DNA of 64,000 bases from Caproicibacterium amylolyticum (lineage in GTDB: Bacteria > Bacillota > Clostridia > Oscillospirales > Acutalibacteraceae), in contig NZ_CP060696.1 of the NCBI RefSeq assembly GCF_014467055.1, forward strand, positions 2,170,001-2,234,000. The letters run 5' to 3'. The notes below the pieces were generated by a model. The model was not told the DNA's origin, searched no databases, and was given only the letters and a program-made list of their open reading frames with translations. This document shows, one piece after another, positions 14,913-24,135 of the stretch; within the stretch, counting starts at the first letter, position 1, and each line of letters starts with the position of its first letter. Both the position numbers and the translations under genes were made by a program.

Positions 14913-15293
14913 ATGTATGCCGATTATGACTACTATCAGAGCACCTACCATGGCACTTTAATCTCTGCTGCTGACTGGCCACACCGCGAACGTGAAGCAT
15001 CTGCCTTTATTGACCGCATCACGTTTGGGCGGCTGCGGCACGGCTGGGATGTCACTACGGATGTGCAAAGTGCCGTTTGCGCGGTAGCCGAAAAACTACA
15101 GTTGCTCGATACCCAAACCGCCGCGCAAGCGCAGGCGGCACGAGTGGCAGGTATTGCGTCCGAAAATACAGACGGCTTTTCTGTGTCATTTAAAACCGCA
15201 GCCGAAGCACAGCAAGCGCGCAATGCTGCACTGTTGGACGCGGCAGGCTTGTGGCTGCCAGCGGATGAACCGTTACGCTATGCGGGGGTGTGA
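14913..15293 (+). CDS. Head-tail connector protein
   Basis: 126 aa; ATG 14913 with GGGAGGAATCTT upstream. Mostly helical: YYQSTYHGTLISAADWPHREREASAFIDRIT, then AVCAVAEKLQLLDTQ, then SFKTAAEAQQARNAALLDAAGLWLPA. This is the pattern of small adaptor proteins that bind under the portal (gp6/gp15-like connectors). Placement immediately after coat agrees. The next gene starts at or just past its stop. Confidence 0.8.
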   Translation: MYADYDYYQSTYHGTLISAADWPHREREASAFIDRITFGRLRHGWDVTTDVQSAVCAVAEKLQLLDTQTAAQAQAARVAGIASENTDGFSVSFKTAAEAQQARNAALLDAAGLWLPADEPLRYAGV

Positions 15294-15295
15294 AT

Positions 15296-15643
15296 ATGCT
15301 CACAAACGCTGACTGCACTATCTACCATAAGACATATGACCCCATAACGCGTCTTGACCGCTGGGAGCGCACACAGTACCGCGGCGTCAACTGGTATGCC
15401 AAACAGGCGGCCACAGTCGGTGAAAATGGCTTAATGGCTGCCGATACGCTAACGATACGCATTTCTGTCACGATTTCTGAAACTGTCCCCGCCGCCGTGG
15501 GTGACATCATTGTGCATGGGTTACTTGACACTGACATTACACAGCCGAAAGAATTAGGTACATATGAACATTACACAATAACTGCCGTGCGCGATAATCG
15601 CCGCGGTATCTGTGGCAGACACTGGAGGATTGAGGGAAAGTGA
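15296..15643 (+). CDS. Head-closure-like phage protein (DUF6751-like)
   Basis: 115 aa from ATG 15296; a GTG at 15290 overlapping the previous stop is also possible. Beta-rich: DCTIYHK, RYRGVNWYA-like segment, DTLTIRISVTI, VGDIIVHG, YEHYTITAVRDNRRG. A small beta-barrel between connector and tail-completion genes usually seals the head (stopper). The family name is recalled, not searched. Confidence 0.75.
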   Translation: MLTNADCTIYHKTYDPITRLDRWERTQYRGVNWYAKQAATVGENGLMAADTLTIRISVTISETVPAAVGDIIVHGLLDTDITQPKELGTYEHYTITAVRDNRRGICGRHWRIEGK

Positions 15644-16032
15644 GCAAAATCCACATTGACGCGCCGCGTGACTGCAATGTAAAAGTCAATACCACATCCT
15701 GCGCATTGCGCTGGAACCCCTCCTTTGGCGCAAACTGGGGCGGGCGCTTTAACCGTGCGCAACAGTTTGTGGACAGTGAGGTTTTGCGGCTTTCCTCCCC
15801 TTATATACCATTCCGCACCGGTATGCTAGACAAATCCGGTATACTTGGCACCCAGATTGGCAGCGGAGAAGTAAACTGGATTGTACCCTACGCGGCAGCA
15901 CAGTATTACAACACTGCTGACAGCCGCAGCTATGATGCGCAGCGCGGCGGGCACTGGTTTGAGCGCATGAAAGCCGACCACCGCGACGAAATTTTGCGCG
16001 GTGCCAAAAAGTTAGGAGGCGGCAATGGCTGA
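15640..16032 (+). CDS. Minor capsid/HK97 gp10-like neck protein
   Basis: 130 aa, GTG start overlapping the previous stop by 4 bp. Features: RFNRAQQFVDSEVLRLSSPYIPFRTGMLDKSG, PYAAAQYYN, and HWFERMKADHRDEILRGAKK near the end. This is the order seen in gp10-like tail completion and minor capsid proteins (an N-terminal helix, a PxxTGxLxxS motif, then a WxxR motif). It overlaps the next gene by 8 bases. Confidence 0.8.
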   Translation: MSKIHIDAPRDCNVKVNTTSCALRWNPSFGANWGGRFNRAQQFVDSEVLRLSSPYIPFRTGMLDKSGILGTQIGSGEVNWIVPYAAAQYYNTADSRSYDAQRGGHWFERMKADHRDEILRGAKKLGGGNG

Positions 16033-16456
16033 CACAATCATTCAATCCTTGCGGGATTATTTCATCACCTGTCCACTCATGGGCGATAACAAAATCAATG
16101 TGGACTATTTACCGGAAGCGGGCATTGAATATTCCATTGACACCACGCCTGCAACAGAAATCATTAAAGAGTACACCGACGGCGGCAGTCTGCGGCAGTA
16201 CTTATTTGTCATTCGCTCAGTCAATGATTACGGTTCGGACGTGCTGCAGAACATTGCGAACTCCGGGTTTTACGAAAAGCTTTCTGAATGGATGGAACAA
16301 AATACAAAAACAGGTCTGCTGCCACAACTGCCCGCAGGCAAAACCGCACAAATTGTACAAGCACAGTCCACTGGATACCTGTTCACCACCAGTGCAGCCG
16401 CAGGGCGGTACCAGATTCAGTGCAGGCTGCAATATTTACAGGAGGCAGATAAATGA
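16025..16456 (+). CDS. Tail terminator/minor capsid protein C-like
   Basis: 143 aa. An N-terminal helix IIQSLRDYFITCPLM is followed by DYLPEAGIEYSIDTTPA, GSLRQYLFVIRSVNDYG and GRYQIQCRLQYLQ, an alpha/beta fold typical of the hexameric tail-terminator protein placed just before the tube gene. Start ATG lies inside the previous gene, and the tube ATG overlaps its stop (ATGA). Confidence 0.75.
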   Translation: MADTIIQSLRDYFITCPLMGDNKINVDYLPEAGIEYSIDTTPATEIIKEYTDGGSLRQYLFVIRSVNDYGSDVLQNIANSGFYEKLSEWMEQNTKTGLLPQLPAGKTAQIVQAQSTGYLFTTSAAAGRYQIQCRLQYLQEADK

Positions 16457-17244
16457 AAATAGAGCCAAAAGGCACACCGATTTTTCGCAATCTGATTGCG
16501 GACTATTTGGACATTTCGCAGGATGCTGCAAAGTTGGACATCCACTTGATGAACGTCTTTGAAGAAATTGACGAGTCACCGAAAGCAAAGACCGTTAGCA
16601 AGCACTACACCGCCGACAAGTCCACCAGCAATATTACAACGGGCTATGAGCCGGAATTCTCCCTCAAAGGTGACCGTTACAAAGACAATGCTGTCACCGA
16701 TTTTATTACAAAAATTGGTGAAGAAGAACTGCTGGGCATTACAGCAAATTATTATCGTGTCAGCTTGTACAAACCGATTGCAGACAAGCCGAACACCTAC
16801 TACGCACGCAAGTTTGTGGTGGAATTTGCCGTCGATAAACTGTCCGGCAAGGGCGGTGAAATTGCATCCGTGGAAGCGAACATGAACAGTCAGGGCGACG
16901 TTGTTGTTGGCGAATTCAACACCGAAACGCTGCAGTTTACTGCGAAAGATGATACCGCTCCTACACTTGGCTCACTGACTGTTACTTCTACCGCCGGAAC
17001 AAGCATCGGCGATACAAAAATCACAGTGTCCCCTGCTAAAGCATCTGGAAACAGCTACCGGTATCAGACCGTGGCATCTGTGGCACTGCCCGCTTATGGT
17101 GCAGACTGTTCTGCCTTGACAGCATGGGACGGCAGTACGGACATTACCGCGGTAACAGGAAACAAGATTTTGGTGGTTGAAACAAACAGTACAAACAAAG
17201 CCGTGGCTGCTGGAATTACAACCGTGACAAGCAAAGCAGCCTAA
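16453..17244 (+). CDS. Major tail (tube) protein with extra C-terminal beta domain
   Basis: 263 aa. Residues 1 to about 165 form the tube domain (EFSLKGDRYKDNAVTDFI, YYARKFVVEFAVDKLSGKGGE, VEANMNSQGDVVVGEFN). The remaining 95 residues (GSLTVTSTAGTSIGDTKITVSPAKASGNSYRY...) are a Ser/Thr-rich Ig- or Fn3-like domain of the kind that decorates siphophage tubes and may bind cell-surface sugars. A hairpin near 17249-17280 and a second one at 17289-17312 separate it from the chaperone genes. Confidence 0.85.
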   Translation: MKIEPKGTPIFRNLIADYLDISQDAAKLDIHLMNVFEEIDESPKAKTVSKHYTADKSTSNITTGYEPEFSLKGDRYKDNAVTDFITKIGEEELLGITANYYRVSLYKPIADKPNTYYARKFVVEFAVDKLSGKGGEIASVEANMNSQGDVVVGEFNTETLQFTAKDDTAPTLGSLTVTSTAGTSIGDTKITVSPAKASGNSYRYQTVASVALPAYGADCSALTAWDGSTDITAVTGNKILVVETNSTNKAVAAGITTVTSKAA

Positions 17245-17288
17245 TAGCCGAAAGCTCTCAGCTTTTGCCGGGGGCTTTCCTTATGTGG

Positions 17289-17312
17289 AATCTGTGCGCA
17301 TGAGCACAGATT
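17289..17312 (+). terminator. Hairpin between tube and chaperone genes
   Basis: Perfect 9-bp stem AATCTGTGC (17289-17297) and GCACAGATT (17304-17312) with only four T. It is probably a partial terminator or mRNA-stabilising element lowering chaperone expression relative to tube. A less perfect GAAAGC...GCTTTC hairpin lies just before it. Confidence 0.5.
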
Positions 17313-17342
17313 TTGCTAACTTATTATTTTGGAGGTATAGCG

Positions 17343-17714
17343 ATGAGCAAAATCACAATCAAAGATACAGAGCTTGACCTTGACATCTACGACGCAGACG
17401 AAAACGAGCGTGTGCAAACCGCCATTAACAAAGCCAAAGATGCACTCACCGGAACCGGCGGGCAGAGCACTGCCGGAAATATCCGTGACGCCTGCCATGC
17501 AGTCTTTGAGTGCTTTAATACTATCTTTGGCGAGGGTACCGACCGTAAGATTTTCGGTGACAAATGTAATCTGCGCGACGCGATGCAGGCCGTTTTTCAG
17601 CTTTGTAATGCCGTACAGGGACAGCGAGCCGAGTTTGAAGCCGAAACACAACAATTTATGCAGAAGTATAGCCCAAACCGTGCAACGCGTCGAGCAAAGA
17701 CTGAAAAGAAATGA
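17343..17714 (+). CDS. Tail assembly chaperone-like protein (DUF6673-like)
   Basis: 123 aa; ATG 17343 with GGAGGTATAGCG upstream (the in-frame TTG at 17313 has none). An N-terminal beta strand KITIKDTELDLDIYDADENER is followed by helices with DACHAVFECFNTIFG and ends basic, NRATRRAKTEKK. Position between tube and Gp15/tape measure is that of the first of two tail chaperones. The next gene overlaps by ATGA and is in the -1 frame. Confidence 0.75.
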   Translation: MSKITIKDTELDLDIYDADENERVQTAINKAKDALTGTGGQSTAGNIRDACHAVFECFNTIFGEGTDRKIFGDKCNLRDAMQAVFQLCNAVQGQRAEFEAETQQFMQKYSPNRATRRAKTEKK

Positions 17715-18286
17715 ACCTGCTGATTGATGCCGCACCGAACACAGTCATGATTGGTGGGCAGCCCTACCCCATCCGCGCGGATTTTCGCGAATCCATCCTG
17801 TTTGAGCAGCTTATGCTTGACCGTACCGTGCCGGATGAACAAAAGCTGCCACTGGCACTAAATTTGTACTACCCGGCCTGCCCGACTGATTTGTCTGCTG
17901 CTGTGGAACAAATGCTGTGGTTTTACCGCTGCGGTAAGCCACAAAAGCCCGCATTGTCCGGCGGTGCAGGTGCGGAACGGATTTATGATTATGAGTATGA
18001 TGACGGCTACATTTTTGCAGCGTTTTTAGCTGATTACGGCATTGACCTTGAGTCAGTGCCGTTTTTGCATTACTGGAAATATCGGGCGTTATTCGAGTCC
18101 TTGCGCCCGGAAAACAAGTTCTGCCGAATCCTGCAGTACCGTGCCGCCGACCTGCACGATCTGCCAGATGAACAAAAACGACTGTACCGCCGCATGAAAA
18201 AGCTCTATGCTCTGCCCCGCCCAGCAGGAGAGCAGGAGAAAATGGATGAAATTGCAGACAAGTTGATGCATGGCGGCAGGTTATAA
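17711..18286 (+). CDS. Gp15-family tail assembly chaperone
   Basis: 191 aa. The opening PNTVMIGGQPYPIRADFRESILFEQLM and the segment DYEYDDGYIFAAFLADYGIDL with FLHYWKYRALFESL are hallmarks of the bacteriophage Gp15 protein family. It is expected to coat the tape measure during tube assembly. Starts at ATGA with the preceding chaperone. It ends 14 bases before the tape measure, which has AAGGAGGTG. Confidence 0.85.
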   Translation: MNLLIDAAPNTVMIGGQPYPIRADFRESILFEQLMLDRTVPDEQKLPLALNLYYPACPTDLSAAVEQMLWFYRCGKPQKPALSGGAGAERIYDYEYDDGYIFAAFLADYGIDLESVPFLHYWKYRALFESLRPENKFCRILQYRAADLHDLPDEQKRLYRRMKKLYALPRPAGEQEKMDEIADKLMHGGRL

Positions 18287-18300
18287 GGAGGTGAAAAACA

Positions 18301-21288
18301 ATGGCCTATGATGGCTCTATCCGTATTGATACCAGTATCGACACCAGCGGATTTAACGAAGGCATTAGTAAGGTCAGTGGCACTGCCAGCGAAAAATTGG
18401 ACAAGGTGAGCGCATCCGCCGACAAAGTGAGTGGCAGTGCATCCAACGCCGGCAGTAAATTCTCTGCTGCCGGAGAAAAGATGTCCAAAACCGGCGCAAA
18501 AATGACGCTGGGCTTAACCACACCGCTTGTTGCACTAGGGCATTCTGCTGTAAAGACCGGTGCCGATTTTGAGGATACCATGAGTCAGACCGCCGGTGCT
18601 CTAAACATCCCTATGAGTCAAATGGGCAGTATGCGTAGTCTTGCCCTGAAAATGGGTGCGGACACGCAGTTCAGTGCAAAGGAAGCAGGCGAAGCCATGG
18701 TGGAGCTTGCTAAAGGTGGCCTGACCGAAGCCCAGATTAAGGGCGGTGCGCTAAAAGCCACCATGGACTTGGCCGCATCTTCTGGCATGGAACTTGGCAA
18801 CTCTGCCAACGTGGTCGTACAAGCCATGGGTGCATTTGGGCTGTCCGCTGACAAATCGTCCGTTGCTGCCAATGCACTTGCCGGTGCTGCCGCTGCATCT
18901 TCTACCGATGTTGAACCGTTGACACAGGGGCTTGCGCAGTGCGGCGCACAGGCACATTTGGCCGGATGGAACATACAGGACACAACCGCAGTACTGGGTG
19001 CATTTGCGGATGCGGGTGTAAATGGCGCCGATGCCGGTACGTCCCTAAAAACTATGCTGCAACGTTTGTCTGCACCAACCGGCAAAGCCGCAAAGTTAAT
19101 GAATAAATATGGTATTAATGTGCGTAACAGCAATGGCACCATGAAAAGTGCATCCGAAGTAGCGCAACTACTGCATGACAAGTTGGGAAAGCTCTCTCCC
19201 GCTGCGCGTGACGCTGCCATGCAGACCATTTTCGGTTCCGATGCCAGCCGTGCTGCAGCGATTATGATGAACAACGGTGCTGCGGGACTTGCCAAATACA
19301 CAAAAGCCACCTATGACCAGACCAGCGCCTCCCGCCTTGCAGACAGTCAGATGGGCGATACAAACCGTTCTATTGAGCAGATGAAAGGTTCCCTTGAAAC
19401 AGCAGGTATTGCGCTCAGTACAATTCTGAACCCCATCGTGCGGGATGTGGCCAACAAGATTCAAGACCTTACAAACAAATTTACTGCGCTGCCTGCTCCC
19501 GTACAAAAAGTGGTACTTGCAATCGCAGGAATCGTTGCGGCAGCAGGCCCCGCCATTGTGGGATTTGGCAAGTTGGCATCGGGTATTGGTGCCATCCAAA
19601 AATTGCTTGGTGGGCTCGGTGCTGGTGCAAAGGTCGTAAAAGATGTTTCAGGCTCCATTAGCACCTTGGGCAACGCCGGAACCGGCCTTGGAAAAGTCTT
19701 TAAAGGTCTTGGTTCCATTTTCAAAACAGTTGGTTCGGGAATTGGTTCTGCCGTAAAAGTCCTCGGTTCCGGCTTAAAAGTTGTTGGTGCTGGACTGCTC
19801 AAAGGCATCAAAAGCGTTGGCACCGCAGTAAAAGGACTTTTTACGTTGCTTGCTGCCAACCCCGCTGTGCTAATTATCGCCGCAATCACAGCGATTGTTG
19901 CAGCACTGATCTATGCCTATACCCACTGCAAAGCCTTTCGCGATGGTGTAAACGCGGTGTTTGGAGCAATCGGAAACTTCTTTAAAACGATTGGCACTGG
20001 AATTGCGGACTTCTTCACTAAGACCCTTCCGGGCGCGTTTACTGCAATCGGAAATTTCTTTGGCTCTATTGGTTCATCCATCGGTAATTTTGTTACAAAA
20101 ACGATTCCCTCTGCATTCAGCGCACTGCCGGGAATTGTCGGCGGCGTATGGAACAATGTAAAAGCTGGCGCATCAACAGCATGGTCAAACATTTGTACCG
20201 GTGTTACCGGTTTTGCCAACAACATCAAAAACGGTGTTTCCAGCGCTTTCAACAATCTAAAAAATGGTGCCGCCACTATCTGGGGAAATGTAAAATCTGG
20301 TGCCTCTGCTGCTTGGAGCAATATCTGCACCGCTGTGTCCGGCAAAGCAAATGACATCAAAAGCAAAGCCATTTCTGCTTTTGATACGTTGAAAACGAAT
20401 GCCTCCGGCGTTTGGAACAACATGAAAACCACTGCATCGTCTATTTGGGGCGGTATTCATTCCGCTGTTTCCACGCAGGCGAACAACATTAAAAACGGAG
20501 CAATTACGGCGTTTAACAATTTGAAAAGCGGTGCGGCAGGCATCTGGGGCAACGTAAAAAGCACTGCGGCTAATATTTGGGGCGGTATTTCCGGCGTTGT
20601 CGGCGGACTCGCCGGAAAGGCGCGGGATGGTGCGATTGGTGCATTCAATGCCCTAAAATCCGGTGTTGGCGGCATCATGGGCAAAATTGGCCCCGTTATT
20701 AAGGGTGCGTTTACAGACCCGATTGGATTTATTACTTCTCTGCCCGGCAAGATGTTCCACTGGGGCAGCGAAATAATAGGACATCTGATAGATGGTATCC
20801 GCAGCATGATTGGTAATATCGGGAAGGCAGTTGGTGACGTCGCCAATAAAATTAAATCTTTCTTACACTTCTCTATTCCGGACGAAGGCCCCCTGCGTGA
20901 CATTATGGACTGGCCGCGTGACATGATGCAACAGTATGGCGGCGGCATTACCGATAACCTTGGCTATGTTACCGCGGCTGTGTCCGGGGTAGCCGAAAAC
21001 ATGGTGCTGCGGCCGGGCGCCAGTGCGGTACACCGTATGGTGTCCGATATGTATAGTGCAGTGGGCGCGGAAGTATCCTCAGCATCTGTGCAGTATTCTG
21101 CGAACGCTGCTTTTAGCGCTGCACAGTCCTCCCCGCACATTAACCCAATCGTACAACCCGCGCCTGTCACAGTACAGACCGATGACCGACCTATCGTAAT
21201 GGACGGTAAAACGGTCGGTCGTGTACTGGCACCACATATCAACAAAGAATTCGGTCTAAATGACATCAAAGTAAAGCGGGGTGGTTAA
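18301..21288 (+). CDS. Tail tape measure protein (TP901 core)
   Basis: 995 aa. The N-terminus is IDTSIDTSGFNEGISKVSG; the TP901 core covers about residues 80-370 (GADFEDTMSQTAGAL, DTQFSAKEAGEAMVELAKGGLT). Hydrophobic stretches lie near 402-421 and 515-537, probable membrane-spanning parts used in DNA entry. Residues about 620-780 contain short Trp/Gly/Asn repeats such as AAWSNICTAVSGKANDIK and NIKNGAITAFNNLKSGA, giving the ruler its periodic helices. At this length a tail of roughly 150 nm would be expected (inference from the usual 1.5 Å per residue). Upstream AAGGAGGTG. Confidence 0.95.
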   Translation: MAYDGSIRIDTSIDTSGFNEGISKVSGTASEKLDKVSASADKVSGSASNAGSKFSAAGEKMSKTGAKMTLGLTTPLVALGHSAVKTGADFEDTMSQTAGALNIPMSQMGSMRSLALKMGADTQFSAKEAGEAMVELAKGGLTEAQIKGGALKATMDLAASSGMELGNSANVVVQAMGAFGLSADKSSVAANALAGAAAASSTDVEPLTQGLAQCGAQAHLAGWNIQDTTAVLGAFADAGVNGADAGTSLKTMLQRLSAPTGKAAKLMNKYGINVRNSNGTMKSASEVAQLLHDKLGKLSPAARDAAMQTIFGSDASRAAAIMMNNGAAGLAKYTKATYDQTSASRLADSQMGDTNRSIEQMKGSLETAGIALSTILNPIVRDVANKIQDLTNKFTALPAPVQKVVLAIAGIVAAAGPAIVGFGKLASGIGAIQKLLGGLGAGAKVVKDVSGSISTLGNAGTGLGKVFKGLGSIFKTVGSGIGSAVKVLGSGLKVVGAGLLKGIKSVGTAVKGLFTLLAANPAVLIIAAITAIVAALIYAYTHCKAFRDGVNAVFGAIGNFFKTIGTGIADFFTKTLPGAFTAIGNFFGSIGSSIGNFVTKTIPSAFSALPGIVGGVWNNVKAGASTAWSNICTGVTGFANNIKNGVSSAFNNLKNGAATIWGNVKSGASAAWSNICTAVSGKANDIKSKAISAFDTLKTNASGVWNNMKTTASSIWGGIHSAVSTQANNIKNGAITAFNNLKSGAAGIWGNVKSTAANIWGGISGVVGGLAGKARDGAIGAFNALKSGVGGIMGKIGPVIKGAFTDPIGFITSLPGKMFHWGSEIIGHLIDGIRSMIGNIGKAVGDVANKIKSFLHFSIPDEGPLRDIMDWPRDMMQQYGGGITDNLGYVTAAVSGVAENMVLRPGASAVHRMVSDMYSAVGAEVSSASVQYSANAAFSAAQSSPHINPIVQPAPVTVQTDDRPIVMDGKTVGRVLAPHINKEFGLNDIKVKRGG

Positions 21289-21988
21289 TTTGCTTGGCAT
21301 AAAAATTGGCGATAAGCACACCTGGCGGGACTGGGGGCTGCGGCTGGAATCGTATACCATCCCCATGCCGGAGCCGCAGACAAAAACGATTGAAGTACCC
21401 GGCATGAGCAGTGTGTTGGACTTGACCGAAGTGCTCACCGGCACAGTACCCTACAAGCGACGCACGCTGTCCTTTGCATTTTCCTGCAAAGATTTCAGCT
21501 ATGAAAAATGGCACGCGGTCTACACCGAAATTGCAAACGCCTGTCACGGACAGCGTCGGCGTATTGTATTGGACACCGACCCTGGCTATTACTATGAGGG
21601 CCGCTGCACGGTATCCAGCACCAAAGACAACAATGTACTGTCCGACATCACTATTACTGTAGATGCGGAACCGTTTAAACATGAGTTGGCCGCTACTACG
21701 GCGCCTTGGCAGTGGGATGGCTTCAACTTCCTTACCGGCGTTATCCGCGACTATGGCAGCATTGCTGTAAGCGGCAGCAAAACCTTAACATTGGTCGGAT
21801 TCAGCCGGCGGGAAGTTCCAACGTTCACCTGCTCTGCGGCGATTCAGATCACGCTTGGTGGCAAGACCTATTCCTTACCCGCCGGTGAATCGCAAAATTC
21901 GGATATCCTAATTTCACCGGGTGAAACGCCTGTTACGCTGACCGGCACTGGCACGGTATCTATTCTGCTGAAAGGAGATTATCTGTAA
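21281..21988 (+). CDS. Distal tail protein (Dit-like)
   Basis: 235 aa, GTG start overlapping the tape-measure stop by 8 bases; TTG 21290 is the alternative. LLGIKIGDKHTWRDWGLRL, then EVPGMSSVLDLTEVLTG and DITITVDAEPFKHEL, match the N-terminal ring domain of Dit proteins. The last 80 residues form a beta-rich galectin-like end with PAGESQNSDILISPGETPV. Dit forms the hub joining tube to tip. The Tal-like gene starts at TAATG. Confidence 0.85.
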   Translation: MVNLLGIKIGDKHTWRDWGLRLESYTIPMPEPQTKTIEVPGMSSVLDLTEVLTGTVPYKRRTLSFAFSCKDFSYEKWHAVYTEIANACHGQRRRIVLDTDPGYYYEGRCTVSSTKDNNVLSDITITVDAEPFKHELAATTAPWQWDGFNFLTGVIRDYGSIAVSGSKTLTLVGFSRREVPTFTCSAAIQITLGGKTYSLPAGESQNSDILISPGETPVTLTGTGTVSILLKGDYL

Positions 21989-24120
21989 TGTACAAAGTTC
22001 TGCTGGACGGAATTGCAATTTATGACCCCATGATTGGCATCGCATTGACAGACCCCACATTGGAACTGGCAGACGGAAAATCCGGCTCCTTTAGCTGCGG
22101 CGTGCCGCCGGGCAATCCCGGCTATGGTGAGATAAAAAAACTGGTGTCTGTTATTGAAGTGCTTCAAGATGGCGAAAGTCTGTTCTGTGGCAGAGTTGTG
22201 TCCGTTGAAAAAGACTTTTACGGCGTGGAAACCATCACCTGTGAGGGTGAGCTTGCGCTCCTGCTGGACAGCATCCAGCGGCCGCATGAGTTCCACGACA
22301 TCACGGTGCGCGGATTTTTGCAGTATCTGATTGACGTACATAATTGTCAGGTTGAAGATAACAAAAAATTTGAAGTCGGCATGGTGACGGTCACGGACTC
22401 AAATGATAGTCTGTACCGCTACACCAACTGGGAGACCACGCTGGACGACATCAACGACAAACTGGTGTCAAGGCTTGGCGGGCATATTCGTGTGCGGCAT
22501 CAGGATGGCCGCCGCTATCTTGACTATCTTGCTGGCAGTGACAATACCAACACGCAGACGATAGCCTTTGGTGAAAACCTGCTGGACTACACCGAAAACA
22601 CCACCGCCGCCGACTTGGCAACCTGCATTATCCCGCTTGGTGCTACAATTGAAAACGAATCAGCCGACCCAGCGGCACTGCAAAAGTACACGACCTGTGC
22701 GGAGGCCAATGGCGGCAGCGATTTTGTTTCAGACGCGGAGGCGGTAAAGAACTATGGCAAGCTTTTTAAAGTCGTCCATTTCGATGCCGTAACGCTGCCC
22801 GCAAATCTCAAAACGAAAGGCGAGCAGTATCTTCATGAAACACAGTTTGAACAAATGACGCTGACCGTTACCGCCGTGGATAAACATCTGCTGAATGCCA
22901 ACTTTGAGCGCATTAAAGTTGGTGACCGCATCCGCTGTGTTTCCAAGCCCCATGGCATGGATAGGTTTTTCCCGGTTACAAAGCGTACCATTCACCTTGA
23001 CGCGCCGGAGCAGGACACCATTACGCTGGGGGATACGGTATCTGTCAGCTATACGGAGCGTGCCAACAAGGACAATGGCACTATCTATCAGCGCATTGAC
23101 CGCATCCCCTCCCAATCCGCTACACTGAAACTTGCACAGGATAACGCCACCGCCCTGCTGACTGCTGCCACCACTGGTCATGTGGTCACCCGTAAAGATG
23201 AAATTTTGATTATGGATACGGACGATACGGCCACCGCCCAGCACATTTGGCGCTGGAATGTCAACGGCTGGGGGTACAGCAAAAGTGGTATCAACGGCCC
23301 TTACAATCTGGCTGCTACCATGGACGGTGCGATTGTAGCAGACTGTATCACGACAGGTACCATGAGTGCGGAACGCATCCGCGCCGGTACGCTGAAAAGT
23401 CAGGATGGCACCGTTAACTTTGACTTGGATAACGGTAAGCTGACTGTCAACGCATCTAATAACGTTTTTGCTGGAAAACTGATTTTTGGTAATCAGGGAT
23501 TACAGATGTATGATGCTGGTGGTACAAAGCCGCAGATTAGCATGGCTGGTATCGGCGCAGGCGGAAATATGCGCATCACTGCATATGATTCGGCCGGCAC
23601 AAAATCCGGCGAATTACTGTTGGACGGTCAATTTGTGGATTTATATGATACCACTGGCGCATTAGTCGGTCGGTTGTCCTCTGATGATTTGACAGTAGGA
23701 AACCAAGGCACTCCGCTCATGCGCACATATCGCGGCAGCGACGGTGCAAAACTGATGCTCGGCAACGGCAGTGAAAGCGTAACGGTATACAGTGCCGCTG
23801 ATGATCCGTCTAACCGCGACTGGACATTTATGCTGACCGGCGGCTCTGACATACAAATCGTGTGCGGTCGGGATGTAAATCTGAATGGACATACGCTGCG
23901 CAACGGCACGCTCTCGAATGTGACGCTGGAAAATGTAACCCTCAATGACGTAACATTGAACGGTGCCACTATTAAAGACGGTGCACTCAGCGGCAACACG
24001 GTTATCAATGGCGTGGATGTCAACAGCTGTCCGGATGGCGTAAATTACAACGTAAAAATGGATGATGGCACTGCCCACCGTATGTATTATAAAAAGGGCT
24101 TTACATCACAAATCGATTAA
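21988..24120 (+). CDS. Tail-associated (Tal-like) baseplate protein
   Basis: 710 aa. Residues about 1-370 form the gp27/Tal hub domain (YKVLLDGIAIYDPMI, CGVPPGNPGYGEIKKLVSVIEVLQDG, WETTLDDINDKLVSRLGGHIRVR). The remainder is a beta-helical stalk, with INGPYNLAATMDGAIVADCI and a near-repeat ending NVTLENVTLNDVTLNGATIKD. No peptidase motif was found, so wall hydrolysis by this protein is not claimed. It overlaps the Dit stop by one base and is followed by the fibre gene with GGAGGTG. Confidence 0.88.
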   Translation: MYKVLLDGIAIYDPMIGIALTDPTLELADGKSGSFSCGVPPGNPGYGEIKKLVSVIEVLQDGESLFCGRVVSVEKDFYGVETITCEGELALLLDSIQRPHEFHDITVRGFLQYLIDVHNCQVEDNKKFEVGMVTVTDSNDSLYRYTNWETTLDDINDKLVSRLGGHIRVRHQDGRRYLDYLAGSDNTNTQTIAFGENLLDYTENTTAADLATCIIPLGATIENESADPAALQKYTTCAEANGGSDFVSDAEAVKNYGKLFKVVHFDAVTLPANLKTKGEQYLHETQFEQMTLTVTAVDKHLLNANFERIKVGDRIRCVSKPHGMDRFFPVTKRTIHLDAPEQDTITLGDTVSVSYTERANKDNGTIYQRIDRIPSQSATLKLAQDNATALLTAATTGHVVTRKDEILIMDTDDTATAQHIWRWNVNGWGYSKSGINGPYNLAATMDGAIVADCITTGTMSAERIRAGTLKSQDGTVNFDLDNGKLTVNASNNVFAGKLIFGNQGLQMYDAGGTKPQISMAGIGAGGNMRITAYDSAGTKSGELLLDGQFVDLYDTTGALVGRLSSDDLTVGNQGTPLMRTYRGSDGAKLMLGNGSESVTVYSAADDPSNRDWTFMLTGGSDIQIVCGRDVNLNGHTLRNGTLSNVTLENVTLNDVTLNGATIKDGALSGNTVINGVDVNSCPDGVNYNVKMDDGTAHRMYYKKGFTSQID

Positions 24121-24135
24121 GGAGGTGCAGTACAT

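Noticed and set aside
17690..17720. Programmed -1 frameshift joining the two tail chaperones
   Set aside because: The second gene is in the -1 frame, as in G/GT systems, but no good slippery heptamer is present and ATGA overlap with its own start explains expression.
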